From Chloroflexota bacterium (GTDB taxonomy: Bacteria > Chloroflexota > Dehalococcoidia > UBA6926), in the NCBI GenBank assembly GCA_026713485.1, contig JAPOOK010000046.1, positions 1 to 37,471 on the forward strand: 37,471 bases of DNA, given 5' to 3'. Under the pieces are notes generated by a model. The model made no database searches, was not told the origin of the DNA, and saw nothing but the letters and a program-made list of their open reading frames with translations. Below, in pieces: positions 25,664 through 34,750 of this stretch. The position numbers and the translations under genes were made by a program. How positions within the stretch are numbered: the stretch's first letter is position 1; every line of letters begins with the position of its first letter.

Positions 25664-27003
25664 GTATGCTCGCCGTACGAAGGGACGCAATCGCCGAGCG
25701 CATTGACTGGGCGAAGGCCAACCTGTTCGACACGCGAGTTAACACAGCAATTACGCTCGTTTCGCTCGTTGCTGCGGTAGCTTTCCTGTTCCTTACCGTA
25801 CGATATTTCCTCTTCCAGGCTAACTGGGGACTTGTCGCGCTAAACCGAAAACTCTTCTTTGTCGGCAGCTACCCCGCCGACGAGGCTTTCCGTGTCTGGA
25901 TCGCCATGTTCCTGGCGGTGACTCTAATTGCGATCACCTACGGCATTTGGGGTGGGCGCTTGCGGCCATACCTGATTGTCGTCGGCGCTGTGGCAGCCCT
26001 GGTGCTGACCCTCGGGCTCGGAGTCGAACCGCGCATTGAAGAGCGAGCATTCACAGAAATCATTGAGTCGGGCGGCCAACAGACCACGATCAGCGGCATC
26101 AACAGGGTGCTCGTGATGGAAGGGGGTTGGGCGCCGTCCTGGCTGTATGCGTTGTCCCTGGGACTGGCAGTGCCGTTTGGATCGACCTGGGTACTAATGG
26201 CCGGCCTGTTCGGGACGCTTGCAGGCGGGGCAGTTATTGGGAAACAGCTGGCGAGGTTCCGGAGCAACCCAGTCATGCTTCAAGGGATGGGGGCGCTATG
26301 GGTGCTGCTCATCCCGGCCATTGTTCTCCTCCAACTCGGCGTTTCAACAAACAGTTGGGAAAGCGCTTTCCTTGACATCATCGTCTTCTCAGTAGGCGTC
26401 TTCTTCTCATTCTTCATTGGTCTTGCATTGGCGATGGGACGGGTATCGCCCTATCGCGCCATTCGGATTTCATCCGTCGGCTATATCGAGGTTGTCCGCG
26501 CGGCCCCCCTCCTTGTCTGGCTGCTATTCGCAACATTCCTCAAAGACGAGTTGGGCCCGGTGGGCGCGGCTTTCAGCAGCATTGATCTCGTCTATCGCGT
26601 GATGATCGTGTTTGCGTTCTTCGGCGGGGCGTATATCGCGGAGGTGATTCGAGGCGGCCTGCAGTCCGTGCCACGGGGACAGCGAGAAGCGGCACAGTCC
26701 ATCGGACTCTCGACCATCCAGATGTACACCCTCATCATCCTGCCGCAGGCGATTCGAGCAGTGATTCCAGCTATCATCGGCCGGTTTATCGCGCTGTGGA
26801 AGGACACCGCCCTGCTCGCGGCAATCTCGCTGGTCAACACGCTGGAGAAGTCCAGGAAAGTCCTTGGCGGCCAAACAGACATCGCAGAGGGCGCATTCTT
26901 CGAAATCTATCTGATTGTCGCGCTCATATACTGGGTTATCTCCTATATGCTGTCCCGCCTCGGAGACACGGCGGAATCACGGCTGGGCGTCGGACGACGA
27001 TAG
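25660..27003 (+). CDS. aapM: General L-amino-acid ABC transporter permease AapM
   Basis: This is the second membrane subunit, pairing with AapQ. The 447 residues are somewhat longer than proteobacterial AapM (about 385). About nine hydrophobic spans are visible. The permease core begins near IGLALAMGRVSPYRAI, and EVVRAAPLLVWLLFATF is the typical motif. The coupling loop reads QREAAQSIGLSTIQMYTL then ILPQAIRAVIPAIIGRF. The start ATG sits inside the aapQ stop (ATGA). The next gene, aapP, begins 26 bp after the stop with its own GAGGAGG site. Confidence 0.9.
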   Translation: MSMLAVRRDAIAERIDWAKANLFDTRVNTAITLVSLVAAVAFLFLTVRYFLFQANWGLVALNRKLFFVGSYPADEAFRVWIAMFLAVTLIAITYGIWGGRLRPYLIVVGAVAALVLTLGLGVEPRIEERAFTEIIESGGQQTTISGINRVLVMEGGWAPSWLYALSLGLAVPFGSTWVLMAGLFGTLAGGAVIGKQLARFRSNPVMLQGMGALWVLLIPAIVLLQLGVSTNSWESAFLDIIVFSVGVFFSFFIGLALAMGRVSPYRAIRISSVGYIEVVRAAPLLVWLLFATFLKDELGPVGAAFSSIDLVYRVMIVFAFFGGAYIAEVIRGGLQSVPRGQREAAQSIGLSTIQMYTLIILPQAIRAVIPAIIGRFIALWKDTALLAAISLVNTLEKSRKVLGGQTDIAEGAFFEIYLIVALIYWVISYMLSRLGDTAESRLGVGRR

Positions 27004-27029
27004 CTGCACGTTGAGGAGGAATCTCGACC

Positions 27030-27779
27030 ATGCCGAAAAATAGCGATTACGAAATGGTCCACATGGAGAACGTGGTCAAGCGATTTGGCAGCTTCACCGC
27101 CCTGAATGACATCAACCTGTCGATCGCTGAGGGAGAAGTCGTCGTCATGATCGGTCCCTCTGGGTCCGGAAAGTCGACTGTCCTCCGCACCATCAACCAG
27201 CTTGAGAAACACGACTCAGGGCGCATCATTGTGGACGGCATGGAGATCACGGACGATCTGCGTACGCTTGCCCAAATTCGCACGGAGACCGGGATGGTCT
27301 TCCAGCAGTTCAACCTGTTCCCACACATTAGCGTTCTTCGGAATATCACACTTGCCCCGCAGAAGGTGCGCCATATGCCGCACAACGAGGCGGAAGACCT
27401 TGCCATGCAGCTACTTGAGCGTGTGGGTATTCCGGAGCAGGCCGACAAGTTCCCCGGTCAGCTATCGGGCGGGCAGCAGCAGCGCGTGGCCATAGCACGC
27501 GCCCTGGCAATGAATCCAAGGCTGATGTTGTTCGATGAGCCCACGTCGGCGCTTGATCCCGTGATGATCAACGAGGTGCTCAAGGTCATGGGCGAGCTTG
27601 CTGCGGACGGCATGACGATGATCTGCGTCACCCATGAGATGGGCTTCGCGCGCGGGGTGGCGGATCGTGTAATCATGCTCGACGAGGGCATGATTGCAGA
27701 AGAGGGAGTCCCCAACGAATTCTTCAACAACCCGCAGAGCGACCGCGCCAAGCTCTTCCTTTCCCAGATCCTGCACTAA
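27030..27779 (+). CDS. aapP: General L-amino-acid ABC transporter ATP-binding protein AapP
   Basis: This is the motor ATPase of the amino-acid importer, of the GlnQ/HisP type. Walker A is GPSGSGKST at residues 42-50, the Q-loop is [11 protein letters not shown], the signature is [16 protein letters not shown], Walker B is [13 protein letters not shown] and the H-loop is VTHEMGFA. The 249 residues match the usual length, ending [19 protein letters not shown] lies upstream of the ATG. It closes the aapJQMP operon and converges on typA with only 33 bp between. The last 13 codons resemble a fragment at 29807-29848. Confidence 0.94.
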   Translation: MPKNSDYEMVHMENVVKRFGSFTALNDINLSIAEGEVVVMIGPSGSGKSTVLRTINQLEKHDSGRIIVDGMEITDDLRTLAQIRTETGMVFQQFNLFPHISVLRNITLAPQKVRHMPHNEAEDLAMQLLERVGIPEQADKFPGQLSGGQQQRVAIARALAMNPRLMLFDEPTSALDPVMINEVLKVMGELAADGMTMICVTHEMGFARGVADRVIMLDEGMIAEEGVPNEFFNNPQSDRAKLFLSQILH

Positions 27780-27812
27780 TAGGCGGATGGGGGCGGGGCT
27801 TCAAGACTTCGT

Positions 27813-29651
27813 TTAGACGGAGGCTTTGGCTCGACTGCGATGGATCCTGTGGCGCTCGTCCGGATCCAGAATCCGCTTGCGCATTCGAGCGCTCTTGGGG
27901 GTGATCTCAACGAGCTCGTCGCCGTTGATGAATCCGAGGGCCTCTTCCAAGCTGAACTTCACGGCGGGCTCAAGGCGCTCAACGATTTCCTGGGTGGCTG
28001 AACGTACATTGGACATCTTGCGTTCCTTACACACGTTGAGGTCCATGTCACGCTCCCGGTTGTGGCGACCGATAATCATGCCCTTGTAAACGGGCGACTG
28101 AGGTTCAACGAATGTCTCTCCGCGCTCCTGTGCATTCTGGAGACCATAGGTGACGGCGATGCCCCTTTCCGTGGACACGATTGCGCCTGAGCGAGCATTC
28201 TTCAACTCCCCGGTCATCGGCTCCATTCCAATGAACTCGGTATTCATTTGGCCGTTGCCGCGCGTGGCGCGCATGAAGAAATTTCGGAATCCAATCAGGC
28301 CGCGCGTGGGCAGGCGGAACTGTAGGCGAACGTTACCCATGGAGTCGCTCTGCAAATCAACCATCTGAGCGAGTCGCGCCGATAGCTCCTCCGTGAGGAC
28401 ACCGATATAGTCATCTCGTGTCTCGAGGAAGAGCAGTTCGTATGGCTCGTGCATGACTCCATGGATTCGGTTGGTGACGGCCTCCGGGCGGGACACCTGG
28501 AACTCGATGCCCTCACGGCGCATCTTCTCAATCAGAACGGAGAGGTGCAGTTCACCACGCCCGCTCACAAGAAACTCGTCGGCGGTGTCGGTGCGCTCGA
28601 CACGGAGGGCCACGTTGGTCTGCAGTTCTCGCTGGAGCCGATCCCACAACATGCGGGACGATGCGTACTTGCCCTCCTGGCCTGAGAAAGGCGACGTGTT
28701 GACGCCGAAAGTCATACGAACTGTCGGCTCTTCGACCTTCATCCGTTCCAGTGGGTCCGGCGCATCGGGCGATGCCACGGTGTCGCCGATCCGAACGTCA
28801 CTCAAACCTGAGAGCGCGACAATCTCGCCCGCGGATGCCGATTCGATTTCGTGGCGGGCGAGATCTCGGAACGTGAAGAGGCGTTCCACCTTGTAGGCAG
28901 GGGCGTTGTTATCGTGGTCGATTAGGACGACCTGCCCACCCTTCGCGATGCGTCCACGCGACACTCTGCCGACCGCAATCTGCCCGAGGTAGTTGTCATA
29001 GTCCAGCGCCGCCACGAGCATTTGCAGCGGGGCATCGGGATCAGCGACGGGCGGTGGCACACGGTCAACGATGGCGTCGAACAGGGGCGCCATGTCTTTT
29101 GGCGGGTCCCCCTCTGCCTTCAAGGCGTATTGGTCACGCGCGGAGGTGTACAGCACGGGGAAATCCAGCTGGTCAGGGTCTGTCGCCAGTTCGAGGAAGA
29201 GATCCTGAACCGCAGATAGCGCAGCGGCCGGGTCCGCGTATGGGCGGTCGATCTTGTTGATGACGAGGATTGGCCGTAGTCCCTGCTGCAGCGCGATGCG
29301 CAGGACGTAGCGCGTTTGGGGCATGGGGCCTTCGACGGCGTCAACGACCAGTAGGCAACCATCGGCCATGTTCACGACGCGCTCAACCTCGCCGCTGAAA
29401 TCGGCGTGGCCCGGCGTGTCGATAATGTTGATCATCACATCGCCGTACTTGATGCCTGTGTTCTTGGCGAGGATGGTGATGCCACGCTCCCGTTCCTGGG
29501 GATCAGAGTCCATGATCAGATCAGCCACCTGCTGATCCGGGCGGAAGACGTGACTGTAACGCAGCATCGCGTCAACAAGGCTCGTCTTGCCATGATCGAC
29601 ATGCGCGACGATGGCGATATTGCGGAGATGCGTCTGTGATGATTCAGTCAT
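27813..29651 (-). CDS. typA: Translational GTPase TypA/BipA
   Basis: TypA/BipA is a ribosome-binding GTPase important for large-subunit assembly and for growth under stress or cold. The G1 loop is AHVDHGKT at residues 16-23, switch I contains [11 protein letters not shown] (54-64), G3 is DTPGHADF (78-85) and G4 is NKIDRP. EF-G-like domains II and V follow, with the TypA-specific C-terminal region (for example [18 protein letters not shown]). The 612 residues fit the family. The start ATG 29651 has only a poor GGACGG-like site. It is convergent with aapP, and its upstream leader contains a strong hairpin. Confidence 0.96.
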   Translation of the reverse strand: MTESSQTHLRNIAIVAHVDHGKTSLVDAMLRYSHVFRPDQQVADLIMDSDPQERERGITILAKNTGIKYGDVMINIIDTPGHADFSGEVERVVNMADGCLLVVDAVEGPMPQTRYVLRIALQQGLRPILVINKIDRPYADPAAALSAVQDLFLELATDPDQLDFPVLYTSARDQYALKAEGDPPKDMAPLFDAIVDRVPPPVADPDAPLQMLVAALDYDNYLGQIAVGRVSRGRIAKGGQVVLIDHDNNAPAYKVERLFTFRDLARHEIESASAGEIVALSGLSDVRIGDTVASPDAPDPLERMKVEEPTVRMTFGVNTSPFSGQEGKYASSRMLWDRLQRELQTNVALRVERTDTADEFLVSGRGELHLSVLIEKMRREGIEFQVSRPEAVTNRIHGVMHEPYELLFLETRDDYIGVLTEELSARLAQMVDLQSDSMGNVRLQFRLPTRGLIGFRNFFMRATRGNGQMNTEFIGMEPMTGELKNARSGAIVSTERGIAVTYGLQNAQERGETFVEPQSPVYKGMIIGRHNRERDMDLNVCKERKMSNVRSATQEIVERLEPAVKFSLEEALGFINGDELVEITPKSARMRKRILDPDERHRIHRSRAKASV

Positions 29652-29679
29652 ATACCGTCCGGTGTGATTCTTACATGGA

Positions 29680-29705
29680 GAGGCGTCCGCCTTGGCGGAC
29701 GCCTC
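29680..29705. other. GC-rich hairpin upstream of typA
   Basis: Bases 29680-29691 and 29694-29705 form a perfect 12-bp inverted repeat around TT. It lies 29 bp upstream of the typA start codon. If it is in the typA leader it could affect translation. Read on the + strand it is followed by CAATTTC, so it could also end some transcript. No + strand gene ends nearby, which favours a leader role or a relic terminator of the lost gene represented by the fragment at 29807. Confidence 0.6.
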
Positions 29706-29806
29706 AATTTCAGAGTCTGGGTGAAAAAGATTCGGTATTGGGTTCCCTATACTTGAAATGATACCACGCAGAGGATGGGAGGGAGTTCAGATGGACGGCC
29801 CGGCGG

Positions 29807-29848
29807 AGCAACCGCGCCAAACTCTTCCTGTCCCAGATCCTGCACTGA
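29807..29848 (+). pseudogene. Relic of the 3' end of an aapP-like ATPase gene
   Basis: The 14 codons read [13 protein letters not shown] and a TGA stop. The intact aapP ends [13 protein letters not shown] with a TAA stop at 27738-27779. Over the 39 coding bases, 36 are identical, and the three differences include two silent third-position changes. Nothing upstream of it continues an ATPase frame. This looks like the remaining tail of a second, paralogous transporter gene, left at the border between the core region and the accessory genes. A direct partial copy of aapP is the alternative. Confidence 0.7.
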
Positions 29849-29866
29849 CTACGCGCAGTGGTGGGC

Positions 29867-30001
29867 CTAGCGGGATGATACTGCGAACTTTCCGGTTGGA
29901 AGTGGGGTTGTAGGCGCTACGCTGATTGCGGCCACATTGTCCTGGCATTCAGGGCAGGAGATGTCCTTGCAGCCCTTTTTTGAGAACTTGGTGCCCGACA
30001 T
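29867..30001 (-). CDS. Possible small Cys-rich protein
   Basis: A 44-residue frame starts MSGTKFSKKGCKDISCPECQ and ends in TAG. The cysteines are spaced C-x4-C-x2-C, suggesting a small zinc-binding knuckle, though a fourth ligand is not obvious. The ATG has GGAG 4 nt upstream, a good Shine-Dalgarno. It lies in the 410-bp gap between typA and the STAND gene, on the - strand. No family is recognised. It could be a chance frame or the remnant of a longer zinc-ribbon protein. Confidence 0.3.
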   Translation of the reverse strand: MSGTKFSKKGCKDISCPECQDNVAAISVAPTTPLPTGKFAVSSR

Positions 30002-30069
30002 CGATCTCCATCACGACTGACCGATGAGCCTCCCTATACAATGGTCATGGTGTCATCAAGGTGGTGGTA

Positions 30070-33000
30070 ATGGCTACTCCAAGTTATCCGGGTGGACCCG
30101 CAGATAAGGTAGGTAATCAGTACGAGGCAGAATGGACTGTTCACTCGGTACTTGACCTAATATCTGGCGCTGTGGAAGAGATTCATTTCGAACCTCCAGA
30201 GCCTGACGGATTAGGTGTTGAATTCTATCGCATTCTCCTTGATGGGAGTAGGGAGTTCCATTCTGTGAAGCGAAGTGCTCCGAGCCCATCAAATGCGTGG
30301 ACGCCGAGTCAGCTTACGAAACAACAAGCCTCAAATGAAAGGAGCATACTCGGTGACCTATTTGCGCATTTGGATAGGAATTCGGATGCTCGCGCTGTCT
30401 TCATTAGCCAGGACAGCGCGAGACAAATGCGTGAGATCTCGGAGCGGGCGCTTGGGGCACCCAACTATGATGGGTTTCTCACAAACATTACTCCGACGGA
30501 GCGCGGGATATTTGAGGCCAAGGTTGTTCCATTGGGCCACAATGCCGCTGATGCATACTTAAAGCTAAGACGATGCCGATTCGAAGCGAGAAGTCACTAC
30601 GGTCTGACAAGGGATACTGAGAACAGAATCTTAGCCCTTATAGTCCGCGCTGATGGCGGGGATTCTAATCCTGGCGACGTGCGTCGCTTCCTGGCTGAGT
30701 TTGCTTGGCAACATCTCCGATCAGGTCCTGTTAACCGAACTGAAGTAGTTGCTGCCCTCGAAGGGCGAGGCCTCGCCCTACGTCGACTCATCGGTAACCA
30801 GTCCGTGATGAATCGAATTGAGACCCGCAACTCAGCGTTCCACAGCAGAGTGGGTAGGTCCCTAGTTAACCGCAGCCAACTGCCCCGCTCGCAAGCTGTC
30901 AGCATCGCGGACAAGCTAATCACTGGCAAGGAATCGCTACTGCTCACCGGAAGTGCCGGGGTCGGCAAGACCTGCGTACTGGCACAAATCGCGAAGAGGC
31001 TTGACGGTGAACAGGTCCTGTATCTTGTTGTCTCGATGGAAGAGGTCGAAGGAGTAATATCCTCTGCCGACCTTGGTCGAAAGTTGGGCCTTCCGACATC
31101 ACCAGTCATCATTCTCGGCGAGATGGCCAGAAACAAGAGAGCTGTTTTCTGCATCGATCAGCTTGATGCGCTTAGCTTCGTGGGTGGCCGAAATGCACAG
31201 GGGCACCAAGTATTGGAGGAGCTGATTGAGGAGCTCAAGGGTTATCCGAACCTGCGAATGCTCCTGTCCTGCCGGTCGTTCGACCTCAATAATGACAGTG
31301 CGTTAAGGGGGCTAGTGGAAGGTACGTCACCTGCGGCGACCAAGGTGGAGGTGTCGCCATTAGACCTTGAGGATGTCGAGGATGCTCTAACAACAGCAGG
31401 GGTAGAACTCGCCAGCCTTTCAGATAGCCATATCGAACTGCTGTGCACGCCCCTCCACCTGTATCTTTACCTTGAAGGCGACAGATCACGCTCTTCAGCT
31501 TCTTCTAGGCGAGATCTCTTCGACAACTATTGGGATGAGAAACGTCGCCGGGTAGACACAGAGGTCGGACCGGGTGCTTTTTGGGGTGCAATCGAGAAGC
31601 TTACCGAGGTCTTAAGTAACCGGAGGCAGCTACAGGTACCGCGACTGGCCATCGGCGATCACGAGGCGGCGATTGATGCGATGGGGTCGGAAGGGACCGT
31701 CATTGTGGATGGTTCCGATGTCTCCTTCTTCCACGCAACGTTCTTTGACTATGCGTTCGCTAAGGGTTTCGTTGGCCAAGGACTGGACCTTGTGGAGTGG
31801 CTAATTGAAGATTCCCAAGAGCTCTTTCGTCGCAGCCAGGTTCGACAAGTTCTTGAATTCTTGCGGGAGGGGGACTCGGAGACCTATCTGGACGTCTTGG
31901 GTCGGCTCCTCAATGAAGGCAAGGTCCGATTTCACCTTAAGCGGCTTGTAATCGACTGGCTGGGGCAATTGCAGAATCCAGGAGACCATGAATGGAGAAT
32001 CCTTGAGCGGCTTGAAGGCGCCCTAGGTCGACATCTACTCAACGCCATATACAACAAGGTTCCTTGGTTCGACCTGCTCAACAGTCTGGGGAAAATAGGC
32101 GAATGGGCAAGTTCCGAAATAGAGGATTTGCGACGACAGGCATTAGTCATGTCGCGGGGCCCAAACATTCTGCAGACTCGCTCCCCTATAGCGGCTCCAT
32201 ATCTCAGACTGCTGGCGGAAGACAATGATAGGCTCAGGCAAGCGGTGGCTTCCGTGATGGCATTCGGAGATGTCCACCATAGCCGTCCCATGTTCGATCT
32301 CTTTCTCGAACTCTTAGCGGCTGGCGAGCTTGAGGAGGTAGGTGGTCTTAGTGGTTCAAGCGAATGGTGGATGATTCTCTCGAAGATGTCCAGCGAGAAT
32401 CCGGCATACTGCGCAGAGGCGATTGGGCACAGGCTTGACAGTCTTATGGAATTGGAGAAATCAGGCGACAGCTCCACTCGCGATAGTAGAATCTGGTGGA
32501 GCAATTACAGCGAGGAAGTGATCGCAAACGCAGCCTCTAATGCTCCCGCTGCATTCGCCAACCAAATCCTTCCACGAGTCGCGCAGTCTGCTAGTGGCAG
32601 CGATTCTCTTGAGTGGGACTACCCCATAATGTCGGTTCGTGCCCACATAGTTGAAGGGCTCTCGGTCGCGCTAGGGGAATTATCTAGGGAACAGCCGCTC
32701 ACTTTGGATTCAATCCTGAACGATGCGGCTCAGCCCTCTCCAGCACTCGTAGAGAGGTTGAAGCTCCGGGCGTGGGCCGCCGATCCAGACCACTACGGGA
32801 ACACGATCTTGAGGTTCCTAATTGATCGACAAGACCTTTGGGGTGTTGAGGAAACCAAGCTTGCAATCAGTGCCGTTACGCAGGGCGCTAGCTCTGACTT
32901 GGTTGCCAGACTGGAAAGCCTCATCATGGATTTTCGGCCAAAGGATGAATCTGGTCTTTATTTCGGCAGATTGCAGTTCAGACTCTTGTCGAGCTTTGCT

Positions 33001-34548
33001 CCTGATGCACTGAGTTCGAAAGGCAGTAAACGCCTAGACGAACTCATCCGAAAATTCGGAGAGCCCCCATCTCAAGCAAAGACAACTGTGCCTAAGGTGG
33101 AAGTTTGGCGCAATCCATCCAGGATTCCTGATGCTGCCATCGAACACATGGACAGTGACCAACTCTTGAACGCAATGCGGTCAATTGACATGGATGCCTC
33201 GCGGCCGTCCGGCCACACCAACTGGGACGCCGTCGAGTTTAGTCGGCAGCTTGAGAGTAGGACCGGCATCGAACCTGCTCGTTTCTTCAAACTCGTAACC
33301 GTACAAATGCAGGACGATCTGTCCAGCCAGTACTTTTCACATATCCTTGATGGACTCGTCAGGGCGTGGCCCGGGGACATCTCAACCGCAGAGCTGTGCA
33401 GCGCAATCTTGAGACTTCACGAACTCCCAGGAAGGCCATGTGGGATGTCAATCTGTAGGGCTGTTAACCAGATGGCAAACGAGGAACTGCCAGACGAGAT
33501 TCTTCAGGCAATTATCTTCTATGCGAATGAGGACCCTGACCCTGACCCTGCACCGAGCACAAACATGAACTACGATTCTGAGCAGGGCGGACGGAACATT
33601 GAAGCCATAACTGCAGGAATCAACTCAGTTCGCGGGGTGGCCGTTCAAGCTATTGCCGCCCTGCTCCATGCCGACCCGAATCGTTCTTCTTCATTGATGG
33701 ATGCTGTCAAGACCGCCATCCATGATTCAACTCTTGCTGTGCGTTCTCTCGTTCCCCTGACCTTGCTCGCCATGATTGAGACCGACGAGGAAAGTGTGAG
33801 TGAACTCTTCAATTCACTTTGTTCCGAATCGCCGACACTTCTTGGAACAGACTTCTTTGTTCGGTACCTCTATCACGCCTCGTTCAGATCGTACGAGTCG
33901 GTGCGTCCGACCTTGCTCAGAATGGTTGACTCTGATGACGATTCAGTCAGGCTAGCTGGCGCAAGACTGATTTGCGTGGCGGCACTAATCGAAAGCGAAT
34001 CTCAAGATGTCGCGGTAGCGGATGCAGAGCAAGTTAGAAATGGCTCTCGGGCTCTTAGACAGGGCGCGGCTGAGGTTTACGCCACCAATATCAAGTATCC
34101 CGAGGTCGCTCAAACCTGCACAGAGGCTTTGGAGCGATTCTTCGATGATCCAGATCCCGAAGTCCGGAGGGCAGCTGCGGACTACTTGCGACACTTGGAT
34201 GACGAACAAGTGTCAGAGGAAAGTGGCTTGCTGCAGACGTTCATATCTTCAAAGGTGTTTGGCACGCAAGCTAGAATGCTGCTTTACCGGCTGAAGAATA
34301 TTGCGACGCCGTTGCCTCTCACAATACTCTCGGTCGCTGAACAAGCATTGGCAGATTGGGGACCAGAAGTTGGGGACATTAGGACGTCGTTAGCTGGCGA
34401 CGCCTATAGTTTATCCGGACTAGTGGTTCGCCTCTATGAACAGACGACTGACGGAGCCACTAAAGTGCGCATATTGGACGTTATTGATCGCATGCTTGAG
34501 CTTAATTTCGAGGGTATAGCGGGTGGCATCGCAGCCGAAGAGCGTTGA
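30070..34548 (+). CDS. Large STAND-type NTPase with Cap4/DUF4297-like N-terminus and HEAT-like C-terminus; candidate antiphage protein
   Basis: The 1,492-residue protein has three visible parts, numbered from ATG 30070. Residues 10-210 resemble the Cap4/DUF4297 PD-(D/E)xK nuclease family in layout: GNQYEAEWTVHSVLDLI, then FEPPEPDGLGVEF and EFHSVKRS. Residues about 255-600 are a STAND core: Walker A GSAGVGKT (294-301), Walker B AVFCIDQLDA with D363 and D366, sensor LLSCRSFD (R402) and the post-NTPase FHATFFDYAFA. The rest is a long helical array with HEAT-like units, such as DPDPEVRRAAADYLRHL near 1362. It fits the effector-switch-sensor plan of Avs proteins. Start: AAGGTGG sits about 5 nt before ATG 30070; GTG 30061 is the alternative. 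The base composition is lower in GC than in the ribosomal genes, suggesting transfer. Confidence 0.8.
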   Translation: MATPSYPGGPADKVGNQYEAEWTVHSVLDLISGAVEEIHFEPPEPDGLGVEFYRILLDGSREFHSVKRSAPSPSNAWTPSQLTKQQASNERSILGDLFAHLDRNSDARAVFISQDSARQMREISERALGAPNYDGFLTNITPTERGIFEAKVVPLGHNAADAYLKLRRCRFEARSHYGLTRDTENRILALIVRADGGDSNPGDVRRFLAEFAWQHLRSGPVNRTEVVAALEGRGLALRRLIGNQSVMNRIETRNSAFHSRVGRSLVNRSQLPRSQAVSIADKLITGKESLLLTGSAGVGKTCVLAQIAKRLDGEQVLYLVVSMEEVEGVISSADLGRKLGLPTSPVIILGEMARNKRAVFCIDQLDALSFVGGRNAQGHQVLEELIEELKGYPNLRMLLSCRSFDLNNDSALRGLVEGTSPAATKVEVSPLDLEDVEDALTTAGVELASLSDSHIELLCTPLHLYLYLEGDRSRSSASSRRDLFDNYWDEKRRRVDTEVGPGAFWGAIEKLTEVLSNRRQLQVPRLAIGDHEAAIDAMGSEGTVIVDGSDVSFFHATFFDYAFAKGFVGQGLDLVEWLIEDSQELFRRSQVRQVLEFLREGDSETYLDVLGRLLNEGKVRFHLKRLVIDWLGQLQNPGDHEWRILERLEGALGRHLLNAIYNKVPWFDLLNSLGKIGEWASSEIEDLRRQALVMSRGPNILQTRSPIAAPYLRLLAEDNDRLRQAVASVMAFGDVHHSRPMFDLFLELLAAGELEEVGGLSGSSEWWMILSKMSSENPAYCAEAIGHRLDSLMELEKSGDSSTRDSRIWWSNYSEEVIANAASNAPAAFANQILPRVAQSASGSDSLEWDYPIMSVRAHIVEGLSVALGELSREQPLTLDSILNDAAQPSPALVERLKLRAWAADPDHYGNTILRFLIDRQDLWGVEETKLAISAVTQGASSDLVARLESLIMDFRPKDESGLYFGRLQFRLLSSFAPDALSSKGSKRLDELIRKFGEPPSQAKTTVPKVEVWRNPSRIPDAAIEHMDSDQLLNAMRSIDMDASRPSGHTNWDAVEFSRQLESRTGIEPARFFKLVTVQMQDDLSSQYFSHILDGLVRAWPGDISTAELCSAILRLHELPGRPCGMSICRAVNQMANEELPDEILQAIIFYANEDPDPDPAPSTNMNYDSEQGGRNIEAITAGINSVRGVAVQAIAALLHADPNRSSSLMDAVKTAIHDSTLAVRSLVPLTLLAMIETDEESVSELFNSLCSESPTLLGTDFFVRYLYHASFRSYESVRPTLLRMVDSDDDSVRLAGARLICVAALIESESQDVAVADAEQVRNGSRALRQGAAEVYATNIKYPEVAQTCTEALERFFDDPDPEVRRAAADYLRHLDDEQVSEESGLLQTFISSKVFGTQARMLLYRLKNIATPLPLTILSVAEQALADWGPEVGDIRTSLAGDAYSLSGLVVRLYEQTTDGATKVRILDVIDRMLELNFEGIAGGIAAEER

Positions 34549-34750
34549 TAGGCCGGGCGCACGCCGTAGTCTCCTGTTTCCGCTTCTCCAACATCCCGGT
34601 CACCGTTTTAGGCTCGGAGGAGGATCGCCCCAAAATTTACCAAGCTTGCAGTCGTCGTGGGATCTAGGATTATGAGCAATTTACCTGATTCGGCAGGGCG
34701 GCGTGCAAAGGACTCCATCTTGCCTCAGGGGCAGGGTGCGCGATGAATCC

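Noticed and set aside
34549-34750. 24-codon ORF from ATG 34672 in the gap before the helicase
   Set aside because: It has no ribosome site and no recognisable motif; it is most likely chance.
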